A stretch of DNA of 64,000 bases, taken from Ananas comosus (lineage: Eukaryota > Streptophyta > Magnoliopsida > Poales > Bromeliaceae). Both the position numbers and the translations under genes were made by a program. The first letter of the stretch is position 1; the number at the start of each line of letters is the position of its first letter. The notes under the pieces are model-generated. The model ran no database searches and was not told where the DNA came from. It saw nothing but the letters and a program-made list of their open reading frames with translations. The stretch lies in contig NC_033635.1 in NCBI RefSeq assembly GCF_001540865.1, positions 6,485,590-6,549,589 on the forward strand, read 5' to 3'. Positions 11,687 through 23,891 of this stretch are shown here, piece by piece.

Positions 11687-13785
11687 TGTCACGCCCCAGG
11701 ACCGCCAATTATACAATAGCGAGTGAAAGTAAATTTCTATCTATTACAACCATACAATTGAGCTTTGATTATATTAACCAAAATACATTTCTTTTCATTT
11801 ATCATTATATACATTGTTCATTTCTTAAAATACATTTTTACAAGTCATTTCATCAAATACAAAAGATGACAAAGGAGGGGTACAACTAATGCCAAGAGAT
11901 CCTCTACCTAGGGCGCTATTCCCTTTACCGCTATCCTCGACCGCTCCGCTAGCTCTAGGATCTGCAAAATGGTTGGGTGAGAACTATAAAAAGTTTCCAG
12001 TGGGTTCGGCCGGCGACCCCGCTGACTTTTCCACTAGGTCTAATCAGGCATAAGTAGAAAAAATAGATAGATATATAACTCAAAACTAATGCAGCTACTA
12101 TGCCTGTAACATGAAACTGAAACAATATTCCATTATGCTCATGACGCATGTAATATTCAAGACCATAACCCGATCATGTTGGCTAACCCATTGGTTAAGC
12201 CCAACTCACCAAACCAAATCCCTTTTTGTTGGGGAGAATTCCGCTACAACCCAATAGGACCATCTACTAGGGAGAATTCTGCTATCGCCCAAGTGTGACA
12301 ACTCCAGAGCTCACAGCTTGAGGTGGAGCGACCACCCTCAAGCACATCAAACTATATATAAGTATGATCCAATCCTCTAACCATAAGGAAACCATGTCAA
12401 CTAATGTCACAACACTCATAGTGTACTATTCACTAGCATTCCATGCTTTTAGGTGCTAACCACATTTAGTCATAATGTCACCATGTTTACTAAGGTTCAC
12501 ATCTTCATTCATACATCTATTATGTTCTCATATGTCCAAGATTCCATTCTCATTTCAATTACAACTTTACTTTAAGGCATGCAAGAAGTTCCAACATATT
12601 ACCATTTAACTCTACAATGTATGAATTCTATACATACACATACATGATCAGTATGGTGACTTAGACATAAAACAAAATTCAACTGTTTCGGATAGCACCA
12701 CCCACCTCGTAGGGATGCCAAGGTACTAAAACCCAAGTCCTGCGATTTATCGTTGCCGATTTTACTTGACCTAACACTAGCGATAGCAAAATGATGTTTT
12801 TCTTCAATGGAATGCCATAGGCTTGTAGAAACTCCAATCCGAGTTGCCCAACGTGTCGAATAATCCTTCAATTAGAAATACAAGAGGTCAATTTCATCAT
12901 AGACCTCATTTCCTACAAAATCTTAATTTTGACTCTAGGGTTTACATACACCAAGAATACCAAATGCTCATGGGGATTCATGGACTACACTAAGTTCTCA
13001 TATCTCAAGAATCCCAAAAATATGCAATTTAGGGTAAAAAAACCAAACCCTAAGTCATATTGCACAAGAGACTCACCTTGACCACTTTACACCACAATTC
13101 TTGAGCTTCTTCTCCTCCAAAGGCTCCAATCCACCCTTTAAATCTCTTCCAAAGCACAGTTATTGGAGAGATCCTAGAGAAAGAAGGAGAGGAGTTGAGG
13201 TGAATGAGAATAAGAGTGTTTTCTCATGCAAAGAGGAAGAGAGTGCATTGGGCCCCTTTTATAAGCCCACACAATTGCAATTAGACCCTCCACCTTTAAC
13301 TATTTGCAACCATTCAGTTTCTACATTTCGCAGGGCTGAGTACCGATACTCGAACTGGCGTACCGTATGCGAGCCCTCCAGTACCGGTATCCGCTATCTG
13401 CTACCTCAACAGAGAGCGGGTTATTTGAGTTTCTACCGAGTACCGATACGCAACCTCCAATACTGGTACACGGCCTCCCAATACCGGTACCCCTAGCTCA
13501 GTATCTCAACCCGAGAGCTGGTATTTTTGCACTTATATTGGATACCAGTACTCCATTCCTGGTTCCGATACTCGATACAAATTCTGCTGTTCCAACAGAC
13601 TTATCACTTCGGAGTCCGTTTTTGCGCACAGTTCGCGCCGAAAACACTCAATTACTCCCGAAACTCACTTCTAACCATCCCAATTCTTTCAAGGCTATAT
13701 GGAAACTTTGCCTATCACCTTCGTACCACATTTTGATCAATTCGATCAAAATTGACACTATGGTACGGGGATTCAGAATATTACA
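11687..13785 (-). mobile_element. Solo LTR 1, target duplication GGCGA
   Basis: GGCGA flanks both ends (11682-11686 and 13786-13790), and the ends are TG..CA type. In sense it starts TGTAATATTCTG (13785) and ends GGGGCGTGACA (11687), 2,099 bp in all. It contains ACCGGT sites at 13383 and 13483, a TATA box CTTATAAAAGGGG on the minus strand at 13256-13265, a donor-like CAAGGTGAGTC at 13071-13080 and the hairpin at 11977-12005. No internal retroelement sequence remains, as expected after LTR-LTR recombination. Confidence 0.88.
11977..12005 (-). promoter_or_regulatory. Conserved LTR hairpin, solo LTR 1
   Basis: In sense this reads CCCACTGG followed by AAACT-TTTTAT-AGTTC. An upstream CCTAGTGG (about 12030) can pair with CCCACTGG. 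The stem here is the shortest of the set. Confidence 0.6.
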
Positions 13786-13790
13786 GGCGA

Positions 13791-14674
13791 AGCATTGGGA
13801 TCACGGGTGATCGACACATATGCCACCCTATACCCCCGATTTATGTCTTTTTATTGATATACAGGGTAATATCGGATCGGTTAAGCTCGGACTTTTTATT
13901 TTTTAAGTAATAATTACTTTAAAATTATTTAATAATTAATATTTTCAAGAGTTCTGCAGTTTATTGATAATTTGTCTGAAATTCTACATAACAAAAGGCA
14001 ATGTCTTAGGTAATGTTTATTATAGATTGATTTTCTTATTAATTATGTCAAATTTCTTGCCATATATTAAAAAGTTTATTATAAACTATTCGATCTTATT
14101 TGCAGTTCTGGCAAGACTGGTAGATGAAACAAAGACGAGCGATAAAGAATTATATCAAATGTGTGAAATCTAATATACTTTTATAATATAATATATGATG
14201 TGTCAAAATTTTCAAAATATTTCAGGTAAGATAATTTATGTAACACACTTGGCGTCATAAATAGATGAAGTGGATGTGTTTCTGATTCGACCACAGAGCA
14301 AGCGAAGAAATACTGTTTGCCGCCACTCAGAAATAGCATAATTTGAGCACAGAAAGTGCATGCAACTGCGCCCCAGCTCAAATAAGAGTTTCACTGATTG
14401 ACAACATCAAAACACACACTCAAGGGTGTCCACCAGGAAATTGGTTAAGAAGACCAAAATAGAACACAAATATATAGAAAGAGCTTTAAACTCCAGAGAC
14501 AAAGTTCAAAAAGAAAACATGCAACACTAGTGCCAATATACAATATGCGACCCAACATAAAGAGTTCTTCAATGTCACTGGATAACAACTTGGGAGCATA
14601 TTCACAGTGTCAGCCGCTAAATATTTAAATAATAGGACAGCAAACGATCAACCAGTTTGCAACAGTCAACTATG
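13791..14674. other. Downstream flank and 3' UTR of the RING gene
   Basis: I recognise no separate gene. The last part, up to 14674, should hold the 3' UTR of the minus-strand E3 ligase gene. I cannot place the polyadenylation site. Confidence 0.4.
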
Positions 14675-15205
14675 TCACACTATATATATCTCCATGCCAA
14701 GTAACTTTGACGACTGGCATAGAGGGCAAAAACTCAGCTTACTCTCACATTCCTTGCACAGGCAAAGATGTCGGCAGGGCAACAAGAGCATGCATGCTTC
14801 GTTTACTTTGCATACGTTACAAACCATCGAGTGCTTATTGTCCTTCCTATCCTTGTCCAACAGATGTAACTTTATAGCCCCACCATCACAACATGAGGCT
14901 GTGTCATCGACCTCGCTGTCACCACACCCTTCTTTGTTGTCCCTGCTTTGCGCATACACTTGCTCGATATTGTATTTGAGGGCATTAATCATGTTCTCAT
15001 TGTACTTTGCCCTCTGCTGCCAAGCAGCAACTTCCATCGCCAACTGTTTAATCTGTTCCTCAAGCTCTGAGTTCTTTTTATTAATATCATCCACTTCCAC
15101 ATCTTTATCCCGTATCTTCCGCATGATCTTGTCCTCCACTGAAGCCAACGTTTGAAATTGCTTGGCTTGAATCTTCTCCAATATAGATTGCCTTAGGCGC
15201 TCACC
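14675..15205 (-). CDS. BOI/BRG-like RING E3 ubiquitin ligase, exon 2 (C-terminal)
   Basis: This is the terminal exon: 176 codons and a TGA (14675-14677). It starts GERLRQSILEKIQAKQ, preceded on the minus strand by an AG acceptor (TTGATAG). Residues 1-90 are a heptad-like helix (KNSELEEQIKQLAMEVAAW). A conserved acidic/Cys patch GCGDSEVDDTASCCDGG follows. The end is a C-terminal RING finger with C..C, LPCRHLCLC..C and CPLCQSSK, which supplies the zinc ligands. Family knowledge: such BOI-related ligases ubiquitinate transcription regulators and restrain cell death and gibberellin responses. The open frame runs from an AG acceptor with no in-frame upstream Met, so it cannot be a gene by itself. 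The first exon is 46 kb away at 61374-61679. Confidence 0.9.
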   Translation of the reverse strand, partial: GERLRQSILEKIQAKQFQTLASVEDKIMRKIRDKDVEVDDINKKNSELEEQIKQLAMEVAAWQQRAKYNENMINALKYNIEQVYAQSRDNKEGCGDSEVDDTASCCDGGAIKLHLLDKDRKDNKHSMVCNVCKVNEACMLLLPCRHLCLCKECESKLSFCPLCQSSKLLGMEIYIV

Positions 15206-16797
15206 CTATCAATCGAGATATCTATGAGCATAGATTGCTTAAGAATTGTCTACTTACGTAAATTGAAAGAAAAAAAGAAAACTGCAGATTTCATGTGAGA
15301 GAAAAGTAGCATGCCATTTCAAGATGGCGACAAATGAAGAAAATACGCTTACCCTGGGAAAAGGAGAAACATGAGAACAAGTAAACGAGTAAAAAAAAAA
15401 AACATATCATCCATAAATAAAAGGGACTATCGGATTATTATGATGGAAGTTCAACTATGGAGGAAAAGGAATAATAGATGCCAAAGGCCAATGATATACT
15501 CCCAACACTTTTTCCATCAAGCCAGACATCAAGACATTTATTAGCCGCTGTCCTTGTACTGCAGTGAAATCAACACCATAAAAGCAATATTCATCGCCCC
15601 AACTTCATGGCTACATCCACCGAACTATGAGCATGCAATGCTCCATGCATCATCAAATATATATCATTCCCAGCATGTGTTGTCTGACAAGTGCATTTGC
15701 CCTCCCTTTTCACCTTTGTTACTCTATAACTTGGACCGGTCTCCGAGTGAAATATAAGGCGTTGTTTTTCCATATGGAAGTTCTTAGCAAGTGAACAATT
15801 TTCCAATTGAACTTCAACTTTTTTCTAAATTAAGTCATGCTTTGTTGAAATTAAACACACAGCTAAAATTGACCGACACCAAGAATAAGACAAGGACTGG
15901 TGAGAAAAGATGCAAGTTTAGATGCTCATTCCAGCTAAATAAATTGTGTAGGACTACAGATGAAGTGCTATTAGTTTTGGGGCCATACTAACTTATTAGT
16001 TCAATAACAAGAAGCAATGCAGAAGAAAAAAGCCAAACAAATGTCAAATAGACCAGCACCTAAGCATATTCAAGGACTGGCGGGTAGAAACAAAAAGACC
16101 AGTAATTTAGGTCCCACATCGTAGAAATAGGCTATCCCTTCCTTCAAGTGCATCTTATCAGGAGGGTGACGTTATAATTATGCTGTTATTGAAGACAGAA
16201 GTAGCTTTCATGTACAAGACACCAACCCATATCCTTAGGGATGAAGCTAATTGTGATATTTAATGGTCTTTCTTGTCATACCCACCATGATAAGTAAACA
16301 AAATAGAGAACAAGAAAAAATATCTTCCACACCACTTGAACATTGAGGAATGGACGTGTTATTGACAATACCAACACAAAACATTTAAAATTATGGCAGC
16401 CAAAATATAATTTGTGCCTGTAAAGATGGTTGACAAACTTAGCATGAAAACCGAGCAAATTTACATAAAATACTAAATTGATGCATGGTTATGCATGCCA
16501 ACATCAGATACATGTTGTTTCCATAAATAAGCCCTATATTACATGTGTAGTCATGCGGTACGTGTCCCTGCAATCAAACAAAATCCTAGAGCATACAAAG
16601 GTTCTGTAGAAATCAACATATTAACAAATATAAATCGTCTGACAAACTCCTAACTAATGATGAGAAGCAATATTGACTTTTCTGAAGAAAACAAAATAAC
16701 CACACCAAATAAGACTAATGAAACACCCCGCTTCCCCAGGGTCATCCATCCTAGAAGTACTCTATGAAACCAGCCTCGCGTGTTCCCCTCCTCTCTA
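15206..16797. other. Intron 3' end, no feature recognised
   Basis: This is unique-looking, moderately AT-rich DNA next to the splice acceptor. Short open frames here carry no recognisable domain. An isolated GGACCGGTC occurs at 15734. Confidence 0.4.
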
Positions 16798-16838
16798 GGT
16801 GCCACGTTGTCACGGGCGACCCGTGACAACGTGGCACC
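16798..16838. repeat. Perfect 19-bp hairpin with CGA loop
   Basis: The left arm GGTGCCACGTTGTCACGGG (16798-16816) is followed by CGA and then by its exact reverse complement (16820-16838). There is no mismatch. I see no target duplication and no known element attached. Confidence 0.85.
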
Positions 16839-17009
16839 AAGCCTTCACTAGAGCTCAGTAGCGCAAGCTTGTGACTCAAGCGGGAGCCCATGGGTGGGTT
16901 TGGACATTAGGTCATGTGGTTGGGTCTGGGTGTGCTGGTGCGATTAGCTTGCTCGCCCGGTCCAAGTTCGATATTTGTGTGTGCGATTGAGTCTGACGAA
17001 GACGCCAGG

Positions 17010-17331
17010 CAAGGATTTAAGTGTCCATCGACACGGGCCGTATCTACCATGCCGTATCGTGCCAACAAGATATCAACACGATACTACCCGTGCCAATGGC
17101 ACATCTCAAAACTCTCTATTCTTTAAATTAATAAGTAATTTTCTCAATAACGTTCAAAAGATTTGATAAAAATACATAATAAACAATTAGTATATTTTGT
17201 TGCTAAAGAAAATAAATATTTCATGCTATTATGTGTGGGCACACATGAATTTTTTGTAACCGGCACACACCATGCCGTACCATGTTGGTAACTTTCTGAC
17301 ACGACCTCATGCCACAGCACTTAAGTCCTTG
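17010..17331. mobile_element. hAT-type MITE with 8-bp target duplication
   Basis: ACGCCAGG occurs at 17002-17009 and again at 17332-17339. The ends are inverted: CAAGGATTTAAGTG on the left and CACTTAAGTCCTTG on the right. It is 322 bp long with no coding sequence. The ends match those of the element at 23892-24814, so the two belong to one family. An 8-bp duplication is the mark of hAT transposition. Confidence 0.85.
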
Positions 17332-17476
17332 ACGCCAGGACTAACCCTAGGTTTAATCCCACAATGGGGCGGAAATCCATAAAATATGGGCATATAAGGT
17401 TTGGTATCCCAAAGAATAATAACTGAGCTACAGCATTTTGGGTTAGTGGATTGTGTCCAATAAGTTATTACGTCTA

Positions 17477-18235
17477 GGACCTGTTTGTTTCGACGGAAGT
17501 GGGGTAGAAGTGGGACGGGGAAAGTGATTTTCGGTGAAAACTAACCATTTCCGCTGTTTGGTTCACCTTACACCCGAAAGTTCAGTTCACCCAAAATAAG
17601 GAACTTGACTTCACCCTCCCATGGGGCGAAGTCAATTTCGGTGAAGTAAAAAAAAGGCAAGAATGGATTAATGTGTTAGGGTTACCTTTTCATTTCAACC
17701 AAATATATTCAATTGTGAAAATAATTAAATTTTTTATTTTGATTGTATGTCTAAAATATGATCAAATTTGATTAGGTAAGCTTTAATATATTTTTTGTTT
17801 AATTTGTATATTTAGAAAATGATGAAAAATAAATTTGTTAAATGTTAATAATTTTTTAACTTTAGAATTTTATTTGTTGCATTATTATAATTTATATGCA
17901 AACAAATAATATAATTTTTTAAAATTTTATTTTATAATTATACATATATATAATTATATACATATATAATTATATTAATTTTATTTATTATAATTTATTA
18001 TTCACTATAAGTTATAAAATAGACAATAATATCACTTTGGAGGTAAGTATACCGGGGGTGGAGAGCTACACTTTCTACGTCATCTACTTCCTACCAAACA
18101 AACAACAGAACTTGCAGAACTGCACTTCCACAGTTAGAAACAAACAGCAGAAGTGAACTAATTTTCACCCCAACTCCACTTCAACCCAAAGTCCACTTCC
18201 ACCCCAAGTCTACTTACGTTGAAACAAACATGCCC
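17477..18235. mobile_element. Tourist-like MITE, CTA target duplication
   Basis: Left end GGACCTGTTTGTTTCGACG and right end GTTGAAACAAACATGCCC are inverted repeats. CTA flanks both sides (17474-17476 and 18236-18238). Subterminal AAGTGG/CCACTT words repeat at both ends. The centre is AT-rich. There is no transposase. Confidence 0.75.
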
Positions 18236-18238
18236 CTA

Positions 18239-18892
18239 GAGTAGCCAGTTAACCAAGCCGTGCGCTCAGTGATGGGTGACCCCGCCTGGGAACCAAGCCG
18301 TGACAATAAAGCTACTAAAGGAATATCATATGAAGTTGTATTCTTTAAATATTTCTCTAATATTCAGCCAAGAAATATTTCTACCACCTCATAAAATTTA
18401 TCACAAAACAAGTTACACTAATGTTGATTCTCTGATTAGAATAATTATTTGTCTTGCACATTACAATACAAATAATTGAAGTAATTATTTAAGGATGGTA
18501 TTTATAGTAGATTCACAAGAAATAATTCACTGCAATTTCATGGCATATACAATAGCCAATGCATCATATATGGTTCATTTCGTAATAGATAAATTTCTCA
18601 TAATATTTAGGGCATTCAAATCTGACAAACTTACCACATTAGGCCTTGTTTGATATCATTGCCTCTTCACTTAACAGAAATTCTATGGTGACGGAATGCG
18701 CAAGTGGATACATTGCTTGCAATCTCTATATCTAAGGTTGTTTGACAACATAAAATAACTAATAACCTTTTTTTTTCCTTTTTTGTCCTTTTTTTTTTTT
18801 GAAGAAGAAGAATATACCATTCAGCCGACTAGGTTCACAAGCTAATCAGCAATGGCAAAAATAGTGAAGTCCATAAATCAGCAAATAATGGG
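18239..18892. other. No gene recognised
   Basis: AT-rich intron sequence with long T runs near 18770-18800. I see nothing I can name. Confidence 0.4.
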
Positions 18893-18895
18893 GGT

Positions 18896-19150
18896 GTATG
18901 GCCTAACTTCTAGGAAGTGATTTTGGAGCCAAAAGTGATTTTCTTTGTAATAGAGTGTTTGGCAATCCTATTTTTAAAATCTGATTCTGATTCTCAAAAT
19001 TAGTTTTTGATTTTAGAGGCCAAAAATCAAAAGTAGTTAAAACCTGCTTCTTGAAATATAATTCTGATTTTTTACTTCAAAATTAAATTTTGGATTCAGA
19101 ATTTAAATTTAAATTCATATTTTATATTTTATATTTTATATTTTAGAGTT
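18896..19150. mobile_element. Truncated Tourist-like element
   Basis: It begins GGGGGTGTATGGCCTA after a TAA. The next 150 bp resemble, inverted, the right end of the element at 21686-22610 (AAGTGATTTTGG, GTGTTTGGCAA-type phrases). The other end is missing or decayed. Confidence 0.5.
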
Positions 19151-19489
19151 AGGTTTAAAGAATAAAAAAGAAAAAAGGAAATGACAACAATACAAAAGGA
19201 CACATATTTATTACTGGTAGTAAATTAGACGTGCAATGCATGTCACATATAATTAAAAGGGTAAAAATTTTATATTGCCAAACAAAAAATTTATTCAATG
19301 TAAATCCTAAAACAAACTCTGAATAATAAGTCATCATGAAATTTAATGAAATACATAACAAACATGATTCAAATTATCGTTAATTATATCCCCAAAAGCC
19401 AATCTGGTGATACTAGGTTAAGGGTATTTACGTATTAATCATTTATAATTCAAAATATAATGGCAGATATTTTATTCATGTCTATTGTA

Positions 19490-21304
19490 TAGTAGTGCAA
19501 TATTGACGTGAATCGTCCATAGGGTCTTTGTTTAAAAAGACATTCCTAAGAGTTAGGAATTTAAGATATGTACTTTTCTGTATGAGACTTTAAATGCTCC
19601 TAGCCATAGGAATATTACAAGAACGGTGATATCCGGATAGGCCGATGTATGCTATGTTTCTAATTGAGGTGATGAATCTCAAGTCACTAGTGTAGGGATA
19701 CTAACAAGTATACAGGTGCTTGTTAGAGAACAAGTACACTGAGCGTGACCATTTAGTTGAACAGTCACATGGTTCCATATTCGCCAGTGACAAGTTCATT
19801 ACTACAGTTGTGTGAAGCACTCCTCAGACCTGAGGCATCATAGTTGTTTCACGTATAGATTGCTACCGTTTGACAGTACTAATACTTAGACTTTAGACAC
19901 AGGTCTATATTCGGTACTGATTGACTGTAGTGATTTATGTGGGATGGCCTGTGAATGCGCAATAAAGAATCGAAGTCTTATGCAGTTTATCGGACTTGAC
20001 TTGAAAAACCCCTGGCCATGGTACATGGTATGTGAAAAAAGTTTCTAATTGTGATACCATATTCAGTAAATTTCAGATATTCTATTCATATGGTCGAATG
20101 ATAAGGTTTAGCGAGTAGTCATGACCTTAATTCGATAGGGACGTTGTATGTTGGAAGGAATTAATCACACGACAATTGTAAGCGGAAAGGTTCATTTTTC
20201 ATCACTATTCTGGATTGCCGTGATATACTGCTAGGTGTCACTCACGGACGGTGAGAGAATATGAATGATTCGAATTAAATTATTATTATTCATCGATTAT
20301 AAGAGTTCTAATTAAATATCAAAGAGTTTAATATTGAGCTCCACTGCCAAATGGTAATAAACCTATGCGATCACACACATTAGGAACTGTGTACATCCGA
20401 ATCATATGGATGAGAGTCATTCACAAAAGAGTTTAGTGTAAGTGATGAAAATAAAAGAAAGCTGCTTAATTAAACTAGATTTAATTATTCAACTCAATTA
20501 TTACTGATAGTCCTAATTAGATTAGGATCTTAGAATTCAAGAATTATGCGCAGGAGTTAAATTTATCACTAATTAAATTAGTGAATAATATCTAATCATA
20601 AAAATATTTAAATTAGATTTAAATATTTAGTAAGTAATCTTATTGGATAAGACTAAAATTAGATAAGATCTAATTAAATATGGAGAGATTAATTTTTACC
20701 TCTAATTTTTTTTAAAAAAAAAGTTGATTCGTATGTCACAAGGTGCCGTACGGATTGGAGGCATCTTAATTAAGGTTTCAAGCACCTTAATTAACTAGAT
20801 GCATGATGGCTCGGTCAATATACATATAGAGATCAATCTCTCTTTGATTTCTCCCTCGTGCCCGTGTTTCTCTCCGATCAACTTCTCTACTCTTCATCGA
20901 CTGGTGGATTATGAAGGGATTGCTAGCACCGTCCAAATGGTCTGTGACTCATCCGATTCGTGAGACGAAAAATCGATTAGGTATGCGCCGATTCTGTGTG
21001 GATATGCGTACACGTCGGGCACGTCCGAGGCTATATACCAGAACCTCAGGGCAATGATCGAAACATACAATACCAATCGTACTGTAGATCAAGAGACCTT
21101 AACTAGTCTATGGTAAGATCACTAAACATAAGAATTTTGTTTAGATCAAATTTTTGCATAGTAATTATGAGAATGATTTGCCGGCAATGCATTGATTTAT
21201 TGGTTTTCAGTTTTCATATATGATATGCATTTGGCTTTCAAAAATTACAAAATGCAAAATTATCTTCCGCTGTGCTTTTCTTTTGTGCTGGTTAATTTCC
21301 AACA
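19490..21304 (+). mobile_element. Copia-like 3' remnant with LTR
   Basis: 20149-21304 looks like an LTR: it starts TGTTGGAAGG and ends TTTCCAACA, and has the late GTGGATATGCGTACACGTCGG and CTTCCGCTGTGC phrases usual near copia LTR ends. The 650 bp before it resemble the non-coding 3' region of such elements. No reading frame survives, and I find no 5-bp duplication, so the ends are provisional. Confidence 0.4.
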
Positions 21305-21685
21305 ATTATTTCATCAAATTAATTAACATAATTTAAATTAAAATGTATCAAAGTTGAGAGGAAATCAAATAAAAAAAAAGTAAATTGGTTGATTTCAAAT
21401 AAGCTTCTTGTTTGGGGTTCTCAATATGATTATGAATAGTAAATAATATCTAGGCAAATAAGAGAACAAAAGCAAATAGGGAGAAAATAGAGAAAAAGAG
21501 AAAGAAAGGGAGAGAGAGGGTGAGAGACAGAGAGACAGGAGGAGAACGTGAGAAATAGCCTAGATCAGAGCCAAATTTCATACTTGAACAATTGAACGAG
21601 AATGTAAGAAAAGTAATTCCGCATTTCTATCAAAGCCAATAAAAACGCATTCAGCGTCTTGAATTAGCAAATCCACAGAATTTAA

Positions 21686-22610
21686 GGGCCCATTTGGCGC
21701 CAATTCTAAAAAAAGTGATTTTTGATAAATTGAGTTAGGTTTGGAGAATTAATTTTGGTTAAAAGCTGTAAAGCATTTGGTTAAGTTTAGATGAAAAAAA
21801 CGAATTTTCAGAAGTAATTTTATAAAGGTGTTTGGCAAAATATTTTTGTTGTTTAAGAATAAAAAATTACTGATTTTTGTTTTAAAATAATATAAAATTT
21901 GAATTAAAATATAAAATTTGAATTTAAATTTAAATTTAAAATATAAAATTTGATATTTTATTTTAAAATATAAATTTGAAATTTGAAAAATTAAAATTAA
22001 AATTTTAAATTTTAAATCTAAATTTAAATTTTCAATTTCCAACTTAAAATCTAAATTTAATATTTAAAATTTATAGTTTACAATTTAAAATTTTGAATTC
22101 AAGTTAAAACATATGAAATTTGTAATTTTAAAACTTATAATTTTAAATTTTAAATTTAAATTTTAAATTTCAAATTTAAACTTTACCTTAAATTTAAATT
22201 TGAAATTTAAAATTTAAAATTTTTATTTTTAAAATTTGAGATTTGAAATTTAAAATTTGAACTTTTACATTTGAAATTTATCTTGATTTTAAATTTTAAA
22301 TTTTGAAATTTGAAATTTAAAAGTTAAAACTTGAAATTTAAAAATTTAAAAATAAATTTTAAAAATTAAAATTAAAATTAAAATTTGAATCTAAAATGAA
22401 AATAAAAAATTAAAATTTAAGTCCAAAATCAAAATCAAATTTCTAGAAACAAGTTTTAGCTGCTTCTGATTTTGGGCCTCGAAAATCAAAGAAATAATTC
22501 TTAAAATCAGAATCAAATTTTAGAAACGATGTTGCCAAATGCTCTATCTATTGAGCTGAAATCACTTTTCGATCCAAAATCACTTCTCAAAAGCTAGGCC
22601 AAACACCCAC
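21686..22610. mobile_element. Tourist-like MITE, TAA target duplication
   Basis: TAA (21683-21685 and 22611-22613) flanks GGGCCCATTTGGCGCC on the left and GGCCAAACACCCAC on the right. Subterminal AAGTGATTTT and AAATCACTT words are inverted. The 700-bp core is AAATTTAAATTT-type DNA. The apparent reading frame rich in Phe, Lys and Asn (21749-22042) is a by-product of this composition. Confidence 0.8.
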
Positions 22611-22957
22611 TAACTCCAACATTATAACCAAAAATTAACAAATAAATCTACAATGTTCAATCTAAAGTTCTACGAAATAACATGGTGTAAAAATAGAGGA
22701 ATCGAGGATTTTAATTTTTCACAAATTCAAATTGGGTTAAAACCACAATTCAAATCCAAAATTATTAATAATAGAATAATAGAAGTAACTTTACGAACAA
22801 AGGTTCTAATAACAAAGTTACCAACTTTTAAATTTGTCCTATTTACAACTTCAACAGAGATCTCAATACTCAGTATGAAAACCCTTACAAGTACAAAAAA
22901 CGGAACGCATGTCAAACCCTAACCCCAGTAAAACCAAACCGTACCCCATTGTCATCC

Positions 22958-23160
22958 TCATTCGCCAAAGCCGTAGAGGGGTGTGGCCAAATAGCTTCAA
23001 CGCATAGATGATGTCCAGGGCAATGACAATATTGCACCACGTGTTCCATGTAGGTGACGACATCGTGAATGACATTCTCGAGGAAATATCTTTAGACCGC
23101 ACGTCTCCTCGTAGATGAGCCAGTTGATGCGCTTCATGCCGTCACACTATGGCAGGTACC
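22958..23160 (-). pseudogene. Histone H4 pseudogene 1
   Basis: The minus-strand translation in shifted frames gives KRINWLIYEETCGLKIFLEN, then VIHDVVTYMEHV. The tail aligns with H4 residues through the C-terminal GFG. In H4 this block is the histone fold helix 1 to 2 region that pairs with H3. Frameshifts and missing N-terminal residues make it non-functional. The unit repeats about every 315-320 bp to the right. Confidence 0.75.
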
Positions 23161-23271
23161 AAATCCTAGTCTTTGTGATCCCTGGATTAGTGTTCTTGGA
23201 ACCACAAAAAACAAAAACCATATCAAAACACTAAACCTAGCAAAATCAAACCTTATCTCATCATCATCCTT

Positions 23272-23490
23272 ATCTACCGAAGCCGTGGAAAGGTGCGTCC
23301 CTATTGATTGAGTGCGTAGACGACGTCCATGGCGATGACGATCTTGCACTACGCTTCCTCCTTGTAGGTGACGACATCGCGAAAAATAGTTTCGAGGAAG
23401 ATCTTAGGACGTCGTGATCTCGTCATAGATGAGCTTGCTGATGTGCTTCATGCGGTCGCGCTATGCCGAACGTTGCATGGCGGGTTTCAA
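23272..23490 (-). pseudogene. Histone H4 pseudogene 2
   Basis: Recognisable segments are KIFLETIFRDVVTYKEEA, a stop, CKIVIAMDVVYALNQ, a stop, and GRT. These match H4 from the LKIFLENVIRDAVTYTEH block to the AMDVVYALKRQGRT block. Two stops and an upstream frameshift kill it. It lies 314 bp from pseudogene 1 in the same orientation. Confidence 0.8.
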
Positions 23491-23589
23491 GATCCCCTAG
23501 AGTCTGGATTAGGATTTTTGCAACCACAAAAAGAATAAAACCCACATCAAAACCCTAACCCTGGCAAAACCAATCCTTTCTTTTCTTCG

Positions 23590-23650
23590 TCCTTATCTAT
23601 CGAAGCTGTGGAGGGTACGACCCTTTCACTGCTGTCGCGCGATGCCAAAT
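23590..23650 (-). pseudogene. Histone H4 pseudogene 3, internally deleted
   Basis: Only the edges of the unit remain: a GCATCGCGCGAC block (the AIRRLAR region) joined to the end coding GRTLHSF-like residues. The middle is deleted. It sits one unit length from pseudogene 2. Its upstream flank was then split by the LTR at 23710. Confidence 0.6.
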
Positions 23651-23891
23651 GCTAGAGAGTGGACTTCGTGATTAGGATTAGCTAGACGCTAGATAGAGAA
23701 CTTCATGATTGTAGTGCACCAGACTTATTACACATTATGCAGTTCTAGTGGAAAGTAGCCTAGAAGGCTATTTGAATTATTTTGGCGAGGTTAGGGAACT
23801 ATTCGAGTTTTTTTTTTGTGCAAACTGTGCGCGAAAACGGTCTCCGAAAGCTCAAATTTGTTAAGCTGCAAATTTCTTATTGTGTTCGGAT

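Noticed and set aside
14607..15155. 182-codon plus-strand frame
   Set aside because: It is the antisense of exon 2 of the RING ligase, whose minus-strand product has a full RING motif.
21749..22042. Phe/Lys/Asn-rich 97-codon frame
   Set aside because: It lies in the AAATTTAAATTT core of a Tourist element.
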